Origin: Syntrophomonadaceae bacterium
GTDB lineage: Bacteria; Bacillota; Syntrophomonadia; Syntrophomonadales; Syntrophomonadaceae
NCBI GenBank assembly: GCA_012729715.1
Contig: JAAYCQ010000124.1
Location: 1 to 42,786 of the forward strand
DNA length: 42,786 nt
Direction: 5' to 3'
Below, in pieces: positions 34,375-41,941 of this stretch. The notes under the pieces were generated by a model. That model searched no databases, was not told the origin of the DNA, and saw only the letters and a list, made by a program, of their open reading frames with translations. Position numbers and translations under genes: made by a program. Every line of letters begins with the position of its first letter. The first letter of the stretch is position 1.

Positions 34375-34405
34375 GTCTTAATTCTAAATTTTTAATTCTT
34401 AATTC
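34375..34405 (+). repeat. AT-rich element, partial copy F
   Basis: A single AT-rich end (TCTTAATT...TTTTTAATTCTTAATT) resembling the right or left ends of copies A-E, without a facing arm or hairpin. It lies 21 bases before the glucokinase start. The rest of the 34302-34425 gap holds nothing recognisable. Confidence 0.45.
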
Positions 34406-34425
34406 CTTCAGAGGGGTGTTATGGT

Positions 34426-35388
34426 TTGCGTGAATTGGTGGTGGGGGTTGATCTGGGGGGTACCAAAATATTAGCCGGGATTGCTGACAGCAACGGTAAC
34501 ATTCTGGGGAAGAAACGGATACTTACTCCGGTGGGTGCTGACCCTGATCATGTGCTCGATGTAATAGTAGACTATATCACTGAATTGCTAAGGGTTTACC
34601 AGGTCCAAAAAGAGGAGATTAGGGGAGTAGCAGTTGCCACTCCGGGTCCTCTGTCTTTCCCGGAAGGAGTGGTGAGGAATTCTCCCAATCTGGGTTGGCA
34701 ACGGGTAAACTTAAAGCAAGAATTGATACGGCGTACAGGGCGACCAATTATTGTGGAAAAAGATACTAATATGGCTGTATTGGGGGAATATTATTTTGGC
34801 CGCCAGCGCGGTTGCGGCGATTTACTATATATAACAGTTAGTACTGGTGTAGGTGGAGGAGTTGTTTGTGCCGGTGAGCTATACCGGGGTCATGCTGGTG
34901 GAGCTGGAGAGATTGGGCATATGGTGGTTGAAGCCGGGGGAGTGACCTGTAATTGTGGCCGCCAGGGTTGCCTGGAAGCCTTAGCCTCAGGCAATGCCAT
35001 TGCTCGCAGGTTAGATGAGATGGTTAAACAGGGTCAGGGCCAGGGGATACTGACCTGTACGACTCCGGGAGAACATCCTGGTCCTCGGGAACTGGGAATG
35101 GCAGCCCGGCAGGGAGATAAAGAGGCCAGGTTGCTATTATCTCAGGTAACAGATTACCTGGGAATCGGCATCGCTAATCTGGTAAATATCTTTAATCCCC
35201 AGGCCATTATCCTGGGAGGCGGGATGATGCTGGGGCTTAAGGACCTGCTCCTGGAGCCGGTACAAAATTATGTTTATGAGCATATTTTTAGCCTGAACCG
35301 GGATAACTTAGTAGTGGAGTGTACTTCATTGGGTGACGATATCGTGCTCTATGGTTGTGTTGCAGCGGTAATGAGGGAAAGGGTGTAA
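34426..35388 (+). CDS. glcK: ROK-family glucokinase
   Basis: A 320-residue sugar kinase. The N-terminal phosphate loop is VGVDLGGTKI, VEKDTNMAVLGEYYFG holds the catalytic Asp region, and GEIGHMVVEAGG plus the zinc-binding CNCGRQGCLEALASG mark the ROK family. Glucose phosphorylation is the best guess; other hexoses or ManNAc are possible. The start is TTG 34426 after GAGGGGTG. It precedes the PGI/PMI gene, so glucose to fructose-6-phosphate is encoded together here. Confidence 0.88.
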   Translation: MRELVVGVDLGGTKILAGIADSNGNILGKKRILTPVGADPDHVLDVIVDYITELLRVYQVQKEEIRGVAVATPGPLSFPEGVVRNSPNLGWQRVNLKQELIRRTGRPIIVEKDTNMAVLGEYYFGRQRGCGDLLYITVSTGVGGGVVCAGELYRGHAGGAGEIGHMVVEAGGVTCNCGRQGCLEALASGNAIARRLDEMVKQGQGQGILTCTTPGEHPGPRELGMAARQGDKEARLLLSQVTDYLGIGIANLVNIFNPQAIILGGGMMLGLKDLLLEPVQNYVYEHIFSLNRDNLVVECTSLGDDIVLYGCVAAVMRERV

Positions 35389-35407
35389 CACCAACCGGAC
35401 ATGCACC

Positions 35408-35518
35408 TGTAGGGGCGAATCCATGTGTTCGCCCTGGGTCGGTAATTTTGTAATGCAGAGGGGTAATAACCCCTGGGTTTAGTGCTCAGCCGGGCAGACA
35501 CGCGGGTCTGCCCCTACA
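35408..35518 (+). repeat. TGTAGGGGC inverted-repeat element (111 bp)
   Basis: Begins TGTAGGGGC (35408-35416) and ends GCCCCTACA (35510-35518), exact reverse complements. Inside are GGGCGAA/TTCGCCC (35413-35434), GGGGT-aata-ACCCC (35460-35473) and GGGCAGAC/GTCTGCCC (35492-35513). It has no coding capacity. Similar GGGGCAGACCCG-type interspersed repeats are known to me from several bacterial phyla, but I cannot check copy number. Confidence 0.8.
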
Positions 35519-35563
35519 ATTTCTTAGTAAATTCGATACTCCTGCTAAAAACATCAAGGGGGA

Positions 35564-36601
35564 ATGAAAGTGAGTAATGAAATGACAGCGGAGCAGATGA
35601 TGGAATATTTATACGGTTTACCGGAACAATTTGCCAACGGCCTGGAGTTGGATTTAGCCTTTACCGCCCGGTATAAGAAAGAGTACCGTAATGTTGTAGT
35701 CTCCGGAATGGGAGGTTCGGCCATCGGGGGAGATATACTTAGAGTTTATGCAGCCAAGAAAGCCAGGGTACCGGTAATAGTGGTGCGGGATTATAATATT
35801 CCGGCTTTTGTTGACCAGCATACCTTATTTCTGGCAGCAAGCTATTCCGGCAATACGGAAGAGACTTTAAGCGCATACAGCCAGGCGCGGGAACAGGGTG
35901 CTTCTATTATTTGTGTTACCACCGGGGGTAAGTTAAAAGCTATGGCGGAAAAAGATGGTTATGGGGTAGTGGAAATACCGACAGGATTAGTACCGCGTGC
36001 GGCTACCGGGTATTTATTTGCACCCCTGGCTCTGTTACTGGAGGAACTGGGAATAGTAGAAGGGGTTCGCCAGGAATTACAGGAGACAATAGAAGTTTTG
36101 CGGGGAATGCGGGAAGAGCTGCATCCCGGAGTTGATGTTTCGAGTAATGAGGCCCGGATAATAGCCGCAAAACTTAAAGATTCGCTTCCGGTTATATGGG
36201 GTACTGCAGGGGTATCGGAAGTCGCTGCCCTGCGCTGGAAGGCACAAATTAATGAAAACGCCAAATGCCCGGCTTACTATAGTATTCTTCCTGAATTAAA
36301 TCATAATGAAATCGTAGGTTTTGAAGTGCCCCAGCCGTTGCTGGCTTCAATTAGCTGTATTATTCTAAGAGATAAATATGATAACGAACGGGTTCAGCGG
36401 CGTATAGAAATCAGTAAAGACATAATTAAGGATCAGGTAAAAGAGATAATCGAGATACACAGCCAGGGAAAGTCTTATCTGGCCCGCTTTTACTCGCTGG
36501 TTTATATAGGAGATTACGCCAGCGTTTACCTGGCGTTGGAATATGGCATCAATCCCACCCCGGTAAAAGTAATTGATTATCTTAAGGCACAATTGGCATA
36601 A
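35564..36601 (+). CDS. Bifunctional phosphoglucose/phosphomannose isomerase
   Basis: A 345-residue SIS-domain isomerase, shorter than classical PGI. N-terminal VVVSGMGGSAIGGDILR, AASYSGNTEETLSAYSQA and PRAATGYLFAPLALLLEELG are characteristic of the PGI/PMI family, followed by the second SIS domain with NENAKCPAYYSILPELNHNEIVGFE, which contains the catalytic glutamate/histidine region. It interconverts glucose-6-P or mannose-6-P with fructose-6-P. AAGGGGGA precedes ATG 35564. It acts directly downstream of the glucokinase reaction. Confidence 0.93.
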   Translation: MKVSNEMTAEQMMEYLYGLPEQFANGLELDLAFTARYKKEYRNVVVSGMGGSAIGGDILRVYAAKKARVPVIVVRDYNIPAFVDQHTLFLAASYSGNTEETLSAYSQAREQGASIICVTTGGKLKAMAEKDGYGVVEIPTGLVPRAATGYLFAPLALLLEELGIVEGVRQELQETIEVLRGMREELHPGVDVSSNEARIIAAKLKDSLPVIWGTAGVSEVAALRWKAQINENAKCPAYYSILPELNHNEIVGFEVPQPLLASISCIILRDKYDNERVQRRIEISKDIIKDQVKEIIEIHSQGKSYLARFYSLVYIGDYASVYLALEYGINPTPVKVIDYLKAQLA

Positions 36602-36612
36602 CTTTAGAAAAC

Positions 36613-36648
36613 CTGAGGGAGGCTTATAACCTCCCTCAGATTTTTTTT
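36613..36648 (+). terminator. Rho-independent terminator after PGI/PMI
   Basis: Stem CTGAGGGAGG/CCTCCCTCAG (36613-36622 with 36630-36639), seven-base loop and eight T residues. It separates the sugar genes from the PHP-rapZ operon. Confidence 0.92.
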
Positions 36649-36696
36649 CTGGCTAAAGCTATTGTCGGATGCTAAAACTATAACGAGGTGTTTTTC

Positions 36697-37485
36697 ATGC
36701 AGTTATATGGAGATTACCATACCCATTGCTATCGTAGTGATGGCAGTCAGAATGAAGAGGACATTATTAATGCAGCCCGGGAGCGGGGTTTAAAAGAAGT
36801 GGCTATCACCGACCATGGTCCCCTGGCAGCAGTTATTGGAGTCAGCAATGCTGACGAGTACCTGAAGCTGCGAGAGAAGTTGGACGCCATAGCTGATAAT
36901 TATCCGGACATTAAGGTTCTGGTGGGAGCAGAGGCTAATATTCGGGATTTGCAGGGAACTCTGGATGTACCGGATGAAATTATTGCCCAGCTGGATATTC
37001 TTATTGCCGGCCTCCATCCCTATACCCTTCCTACCTCAATTAAAGAAGGCTGGGGGATTTTTGTGCAAAATTCGCTGCGCCACCTGGGGCGGGGCCAGCA
37101 GGAGAAAGCCATTAACAACAATACCAAGGCTACGGTAGAAGTTATTTATAACAATCCCCAACTGGATATATTATCTCACCCGGGTCTGTTTTTTACGGTG
37201 AATATTGCCGAAGTAGCCCGTGCCTGTGTAACTAAAAATGTACTTTTTGAAATAAATTGCGCACACGAACACCCCGCTATTTCTGCTATAATTGAAGCAG
37301 ACAGGGTGGGAGTCGATTTCATAATTAATAGTGATGCACATTTCCAGGAAACGGTAGGCAACCTGGATTATGGGGTAAAACTGGTGGAAAAGCTGGGAAT
37401 TGCTTCTGAGCAGGTAGCTAACAGGCGTCAAGGGGGAGGCCATAAGCAGTGGAGAAAAATGAAGAGAAACTGCACATACTTATAA
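36697..37485 (+). CDS. PHP-domain metal hydrolase
   Basis: A 262-residue PHP protein of the YcdX/PolX-C type. Metal-binding motifs are GDYHTHCYRSDG at the N terminus, ITDHG, GAEANI, IAGLHP, LSHPG and INSDAH. These are trinuclear-metal phosphoesterases or phosphatases; the substrate is unknown. The start is ATG 36697 after ACGAGGTG (GTG 36688 is inside that site). Its last 37 bases overlap rapZ, where the tail (GGGHKQWRKMKRNCTYL) is unlike the family and is read out of rapZ's own start region, so the stop may have moved. It heads the rapZ-yvcK-whiA run. Confidence 0.88.
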   Translation: MQLYGDYHTHCYRSDGSQNEEDIINAARERGLKEVAITDHGPLAAVIGVSNADEYLKLREKLDAIADNYPDIKVLVGAEANIRDLQGTLDVPDEIIAQLDILIAGLHPYTLPTSIKEGWGIFVQNSLRHLGRGQQEKAINNNTKATVEVIYNNPQLDILSHPGLFFTVNIAEVARACVTKNVLFEINCAHEHPAISAIIEADRVGVDFIINSDAHFQETVGNLDYGVKLVEKLGIASEQVANRRQGGGHKQWRKMKRNCTYL

Positions 37486-38336
37486 TCACCGGTCTTTCTG
37501 GGGCTGGAAAGACCCAGGTAATTAACTGCCTGGAGGATATGGGATATTATTGTGTTGATAATTTACCCCCGGCTTTATTATTAAAATTCGTAGAATTAAG
37601 CATGCAGTCTGAAGGCCGGGTTGACAAGGTAGCTCTGGTCATAGATGTCCGGGGCGGGGAATTCTTCAGTGATCTGACCCAGTCACTGCAGGAACTGGAG
37701 GAGGATCGCATACCCTATGAAATTCTCTTTTTGGAGGCCTCTGATGATGTCCTCATCCGGCGGTTTAAAGAGTCCCGGCGCCGCCATCCCTTGTCAGACC
37801 GGCGCCAGCTAACCGAAGCCATACAACTGGAGCGGAGAATGCTAGAGGAACTGCGGGGTAAGGCTAATCTAGTAATTGATACCAGCGGACTTTCCCCCCG
37901 ATTATTAAAGGATAAATTACAGAGCCTGTACAGTGAAAGCGGTACGGGCAAGTTTACCGTTAATATTGCTTCTTTTGGTTATAAATGGGGTATTCCCCTG
38001 GATTCCGATATTGTTATGGATGTAAGATTTCTGGCTAATCCTTTTTATGATCCTCATATGCGCATGTTAACCGGGCAGGATCGTGATGTAATTGAATATG
38101 TGCTTGATTCACCAGTTACTAAATCATTTACCCGCCGGTTTTTAAATCTCCTAAAGTATTTAATCCCTTATTATGTACAGGAAGGCAAAACTAATTTAGC
38201 AGTATCGATAGGCTGTACCGGAGGGCAGCACCGCTCGGTGGTACTGGCTGATTATGTAGCCGGGCACTTAAAGAAGATGGGATATAATGTTTTAACCCGG
38301 CATAGAGATGTTGCAAAATATAAAATGGAGGAATAA
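37449..38336 (+). CDS. rapZ: RapZ (YvcJ) nucleotide-binding regulator
   Basis: A 295-residue protein. The Walker A motif GLSGAGKT (near residue 14) is followed by the family signature MGYYCVDNLPPALL and a Walker B-like VDVRGG. The C-terminal domain has FGYKWGIPLDSDIVMDVRFLANPFYDP, SIGCTGGQHRSV and LTRHRDV. RapZ controls amino-sugar synthesis through small RNA in Enterobacteria; in Firmicutes YvcJ it binds nucleotides and affects competence and envelope metabolism, probably without that RNA. The start is GTG 37449 after GGGGGAGG. Gene order rapZ-yvcK-whiA is conserved in Firmicutes. Confidence 0.96.
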   Translation: MEKNEEKLHILIITGLSGAGKTQVINCLEDMGYYCVDNLPPALLLKFVELSMQSEGRVDKVALVIDVRGGEFFSDLTQSLQELEEDRIPYEILFLEASDDVLIRRFKESRRRHPLSDRRQLTEAIQLERRMLEELRGKANLVIDTSGLSPRLLKDKLQSLYSESGTGKFTVNIASFGYKWGIPLDSDIVMDVRFLANPFYDPHMRMLTGQDRDVIEYVLDSPVTKSFTRRFLNLLKYLIPYYVQEGKTNLAVSIGCTGGQHRSVVLADYVAGHLKKMGYNVLTRHRDVAKYKMEE

Positions 38337-39296
38337 ATGGATATTAGTCAAAATGAGCCGGCAATCGTGGTAATAGGCGGTGGGACCGGCTTGTCTGTAT
38401 TGCTAAAAGGTCTGAAGCGATATACATCACGGCTTACGGCAATGGTAACAGTTAGCGATGATGGGGGCAGTTCCGGAAGGCTAAGAAGTGAACTGGGGGT
38501 ATTACCACCTGGAGATATCCGCAGCTGCCTGGTAGCTCTGGCCGAAACTGAAACCCTCATGGACAAGGTTTTTCAACACCGTTTCCTTCAAGGGGGAAGT
38601 CTTCAGGGACATAATTTGGGTAATCTGCTCCTGGTAGCAATGACGGAGATTACTGGAGATTTTATCTCAGCCATTAGAGAAGTGAGCAAGGTACTGGCAG
38701 TTAGAGGAAAAGTCCTTCCTGCTACTCTGGAACCGGTGACCCTGGGAGGAATGATGGCGGATGGTAACCGGGTACTCGGTGAAACGGCTATTCGTGATTA
38801 TCCGGCCAGTATTAAGGAAGTTTTCCTTATGCCTGAATGTGGGCCATTGCCGGAGACCCTGCAGGCTATCCATGAGGCTGATGCCATTATTATTGGCCCG
38901 GGGAGTCTATATACCAGCATTATTCCCAATCTCCTGGTTAAAGGAGTTATTGAGGCTATAGCCAGTTCCCCGGCACCTAAATTCTATATAAGCAATATTA
39001 TGACTGAACAGGGTGAAACCGATAGCTTCACCGCTGCTGATCACTTGAAGGTAATTCAAAAGCACAGCGGCAAACAGATAATTGATTATGCTGTAGTAAA
39101 CTGCGGCAAAATTGATGAAGAACGATTAAGGCGATACATAGAGGAAAAAGCAGTACCAGTAAGGGCAGCAGCGGACGAAATCACCAAAATGGGAATAAAT
39201 GTTATAGAATGGGATCTTGTTTCTGATACCGAGGTGGCCTGGCATGATGCCGACAAACTGGCCCGGGTCATACTGGAGACGATAGGAGAATTGTAG
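38337..39296 (+). CDS. yvcK: YvcK/GlmR gluconeogenesis and envelope factor
   Basis: A 319-residue protein of the CofD-like/YvcK family: VVIGGGTGLSVLLKGLK, VTVSDDGGSSGRLRSELGVLPPGDIRSCLVAL, GHNLGNLLLVA and IGPGSLYTSIIPNLLVKGV. In Bacillus GlmR binds UDP-GlcNAc and stimulates GlmS, linking carbon source to wall precursor supply; loss blocks growth on gluconeogenic substrates. It begins immediately after the rapZ stop. It fits an organism living on fatty acids or other non-sugar carbon, where gluconeogenesis matters. Confidence 0.96.
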   Translation: MDISQNEPAIVVIGGGTGLSVLLKGLKRYTSRLTAMVTVSDDGGSSGRLRSELGVLPPGDIRSCLVALAETETLMDKVFQHRFLQGGSLQGHNLGNLLLVAMTEITGDFISAIREVSKVLAVRGKVLPATLEPVTLGGMMADGNRVLGETAIRDYPASIKEVFLMPECGPLPETLQAIHEADAIIIGPGSLYTSIIPNLLVKGVIEAIASSPAPKFYISNIMTEQGETDSFTAADHLKVIQKHSGKQIIDYAVVNCGKIDEERLRRYIEEKAVPVRAAADEITKMGINVIEWDLVSDTEVAWHDADKLARVILETIGEL

Positions 39297-39298
39297 CT

Positions 39299-40240
39299 AT
39301 GAGTTTTTCCCATGATGTTAGGAATGAGTTGGCCCGGGTGATGCCGGAAAAAGAATGTTGTGGCAAAGCTGAACTTGCGGCTTTACTGGCCAGCGCTACT
39401 ATCGTTATTGGATCTGGGGACAATGAATGCAACTTGCGGGTTAGGGTTGAGCATGCAGCCACTGCGCGTAAAATATTTAAACTGCTTAAGGAAAGCTACG
39501 GTTTACAATCTACGGTTCACATAGAAAATTATAAGCGCTTTGGAAAAACAAAAATTTACGAAGTAAATACCTATTTTTCTGCAGATAATTTGTCGATATT
39601 GCAGGAATTACACCTGATAGAAGATAATAATAATAATAAGAATCAACCAGGACCTCATTTAACTAGAAAGACCTGTTGCAAACGTTCATATTTGCGAGGG
39701 ATATTTTTGAGCCGGGGATTTGTTAATCGGCCGGAAAACGATTACCACCTGGAAATAGTGTTTATCGATGGAAAAATGGCTACCCAGGTGCAGAAATTAC
39801 TGGCTCGTTTTGATATAGAAGCTCGTATTTTTGAAAGAAAAAATACTTTGGTATTATATATAAAGGAAAGTGAGAAAATCGGAGATTTTTTACGGGTTGT
39901 AGGTGCCAATCGAGCGCTATTAGAATTTGAAAATGTACGTATTATCAAATCAATGCGTAATACCGTAAATCGGCAGGTAAACTGTGAAACTGCCAATCTG
40001 GCCAAGACTATTGATGCTTCAGTAAGGCAGATAGACTTAATCAACCGGGCGAGGGAAAAGAAAGGGTGGAAGAACCTACCGCCCCAGCTTAAGGAACTGG
40101 CTCTTCTCAGGGTAAACTATCCTGATTATACCCTGAAGGAACTGGGAGAACTGACTGATCCACCTCTTAGTAAACCCGGAGTTGCTTACCGGATGCGCAG
40201 GTTGGAAAAAATCGCGGAAGATATTATTGGGCAATTATGA
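39299..40240 (+). CDS. whiA: WhiA DNA-binding regulator
   Basis: A 313-residue WhiA. The N-terminal half resembles LAGLIDADG homing endonucleases (CCGKAELAALLAS, KTCCKRSYLRGIFLSRGFVNRPENDYHLEI) and the C-terminal half is a helix-turn-helix (LPPQLKELALLRVNYPDYTLKELGELTDPPLSKPGVAYRMRRLEKI). WhiA supports sporulation septation in actinobacteria and chromosome segregation and division in Bacillus. The nuclease active residues are not conserved in the family. The stop-start gap to yvcK is two bases. Confidence 0.96.
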   Translation: MSFSHDVRNELARVMPEKECCGKAELAALLASATIVIGSGDNECNLRVRVEHAATARKIFKLLKESYGLQSTVHIENYKRFGKTKIYEVNTYFSADNLSILQELHLIEDNNNNKNQPGPHLTRKTCCKRSYLRGIFLSRGFVNRPENDYHLEIVFIDGKMATQVQKLLARFDIEARIFERKNTLVLYIKESEKIGDFLRVVGANRALLEFENVRIIKSMRNTVNRQVNCETANLAKTIDASVRQIDLINRAREKKGWKNLPPQLKELALLRVNYPDYTLKELGELTDPPLSKPGVAYRMRRLEKIAEDIIGQL

Positions 40241-40409
40241 ACTTATGCTGATTCAGTAATAGTGGTCATAATCAAAGATAGTGTTAAATCGTGCAAGTTA
40301 ATACCTGGTATGATTTACTTATCTGTTCCATTCCAGTACATATACAAGGGTATAAATTGAGCAGTGCAGAAATATTTATAGTAGAGAGATAGAGAAAAGG
40401 GGGATCTGC

Positions 40410-41789
40410 ATGCGGTTAACTCACGATGTTTTTCTTGAACAGCAGCAAAAGTTACTTATGACACCGGAACTGCGCCAGGCCATTGCTATTCTGCAGATGT
40501 CTACCCTGGAATTAACTGAATATGTACAAAGGGAATTGGAAGAGAATCCTTTTTTAGAGGAAAGAGAAGAATCAGGGGAGATAGAAAGAGATAATGATAG
40601 TTCTGACAACACTAAGATGGAAGAGTGGATGGAATATTTCCACGACCGGGACATAGGCTATTCTTCCCAAGAAAAAGAAGAAGAGAAATCGTTTGATAAT
40701 TTTTTGACCCGCAGGCCCAGCCTTTATGAACATCTGGAATTTCAACTGCATATTGCCAGCAAAAAAGAAGATGATTTGGCTATCGGGAATTACCTGATTG
40801 GCAGTATTGATAGTAATGGATATCTTTGCGTGGATTTGGATGAAGTAGCCAGTAAACTTAATGTGCGCCGAGAAAAGGTGCAAGAGGCTCTGGAATTAAT
40901 CCAGTCTTTTCACCCTCATGGAGTTGGGGCTCGCGATTTGGCCGAGTGTCTGCTGTTGCAATTAAGACACTATGGTAAAGAAAGTCAGATAGCCTGGGAT
41001 ATTATTAATTATCATCTGGGGGATCTGGCCCAGGGTAAGCTGAATAAGATTGCTCAGGCCCTGGCCGTACCAGTGCAAGAAATACAGGATATCGGTGATC
41101 TGATTAGGACGCTGGATCCCAGGCCCGGTTTGCAGTATAGCAATAATAATGAAATCAAGTATATACTGCCTGACGTTTTTGTAGAAAAGGTAGAGGGAGA
41201 ATATATTGTTATAGTTAATGATTTTAATTTCCCCCGCCTGATTATTAACCAGGTTTACAAGAGTATTCTGCGCCAGCCTAATTCTTTTTCTCAGGATGCC
41301 AAGAAGTACCTGGAGGATAAAATGGGTTCTGCCATCTGGTTGATTCGCAGCATAGAGCAAAGGCGCATGACTCTGTACAAAGTGGCTCGTTGTATAGTTG
41401 ATATTCAGACTCAATTTTTAGATGGCGGAGTAGAATATTTAAAACCCTTAAATCTCAAACAGGTAGCTGATATTGTTGAGGTGCATGAATCAACTGTTAG
41501 TCGGGCTACCACCAACAAGTATATTCAAACCCCCCAGGGGCTTTTTGAACTAAAATATTTTTTCAGCACCGGAGTAGAATTACATCACGGCAGTCAGAAA
41601 GTTTCCTCCAAGAGCATAAAACATATGTTGGAAGAAATTGTGGCTGCAGAAGATCCCACCAAACCTTTAAGTGATGATGCCATTACCAAGATATTGAATA
41701 AGAAAGGCATAAGGATTTCCCGTCGTACGATAGCTAAATACCGCCAGGAACTGGGCATATTATCCACCATGGCACGTAAACGGTATTAA
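40410..41789 (+). CDS. rpoN: RNA polymerase sigma-54 factor
   Basis: A 459-residue RpoN. Region I is Gln/Leu-rich (EQQQKLLMTPELRQAIAILQMSTLELTEYVQRELEENPFLEE). An acidic region II, the core-binding domain, the HTH (LKQVADIVEVHESTVSRATTNKYIQTPQGLFELKYFFSTGV) and the terminal RpoN box (ISRRTIAKYRQELGI) follow. It directs activator-dependent transcription from -12/-24 promoters. GGGGGA lies about 8 bases before ATG 40410. The preceding 169-base gap has no clear promoter. It is placed between whiA and cggR. Confidence 0.97.
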   Translation: MRLTHDVFLEQQQKLLMTPELRQAIAILQMSTLELTEYVQRELEENPFLEEREESGEIERDNDSSDNTKMEEWMEYFHDRDIGYSSQEKEEEKSFDNFLTRRPSLYEHLEFQLHIASKKEDDLAIGNYLIGSIDSNGYLCVDLDEVASKLNVRREKVQEALELIQSFHPHGVGARDLAECLLLQLRHYGKESQIAWDIINYHLGDLAQGKLNKIAQALAVPVQEIQDIGDLIRTLDPRPGLQYSNNNEIKYILPDVFVEKVEGEYIVIVNDFNFPRLIINQVYKSILRQPNSFSQDAKKYLEDKMGSAIWLIRSIEQRRMTLYKVARCIVDIQTQFLDGGVEYLKPLNLKQVADIVEVHESTVSRATTNKYIQTPQGLFELKYFFSTGVELHHGSQKVSSKSIKHMLEEIVAAEDPTKPLSDDAITKILNKKGIRISRRTIAKYRQELGILSTMARKRY

Positions 41790-41881
41790 ATTATTTTTAT
41801 TACATTAAAAGTAACATATTTAGGTCATTGTGATATAATATTTAATAGAATTATGGGCTTTGTATACATGATCTAAGCTTT

Positions 41882-41917
41882 GGGACAATTTTGTCCCTGG
41901 GGTGCATATATACCCCA
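41882..41917 (+). promoter_or_regulatory. Putative CggR operator
   Basis: Two adjacent palindromes, GGGACAA-tt-TTGTCCC (41882-41888, 41891-41897) and TGGGGT-n8-ACCCCA (41898-41903, 41912-41917), precede cggR. The first resembles a half of the known CggR operator (CGGGAC-N6-TGTC repeated). A TATAAT follows at 41919-41924 and another at 41834-41839, so the operator could overlap a cggR promoter. Confidence 0.5.
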
Positions 41918-41941
41918 CTATAATACCCTGAGGATAGTTGT

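Noticed and set aside
40241-40409. Promoter for rpoN
   Set aside because: TTGAGC and TATAGT are present but 14 bases apart; no well-spaced pair was found, so none is claimed.
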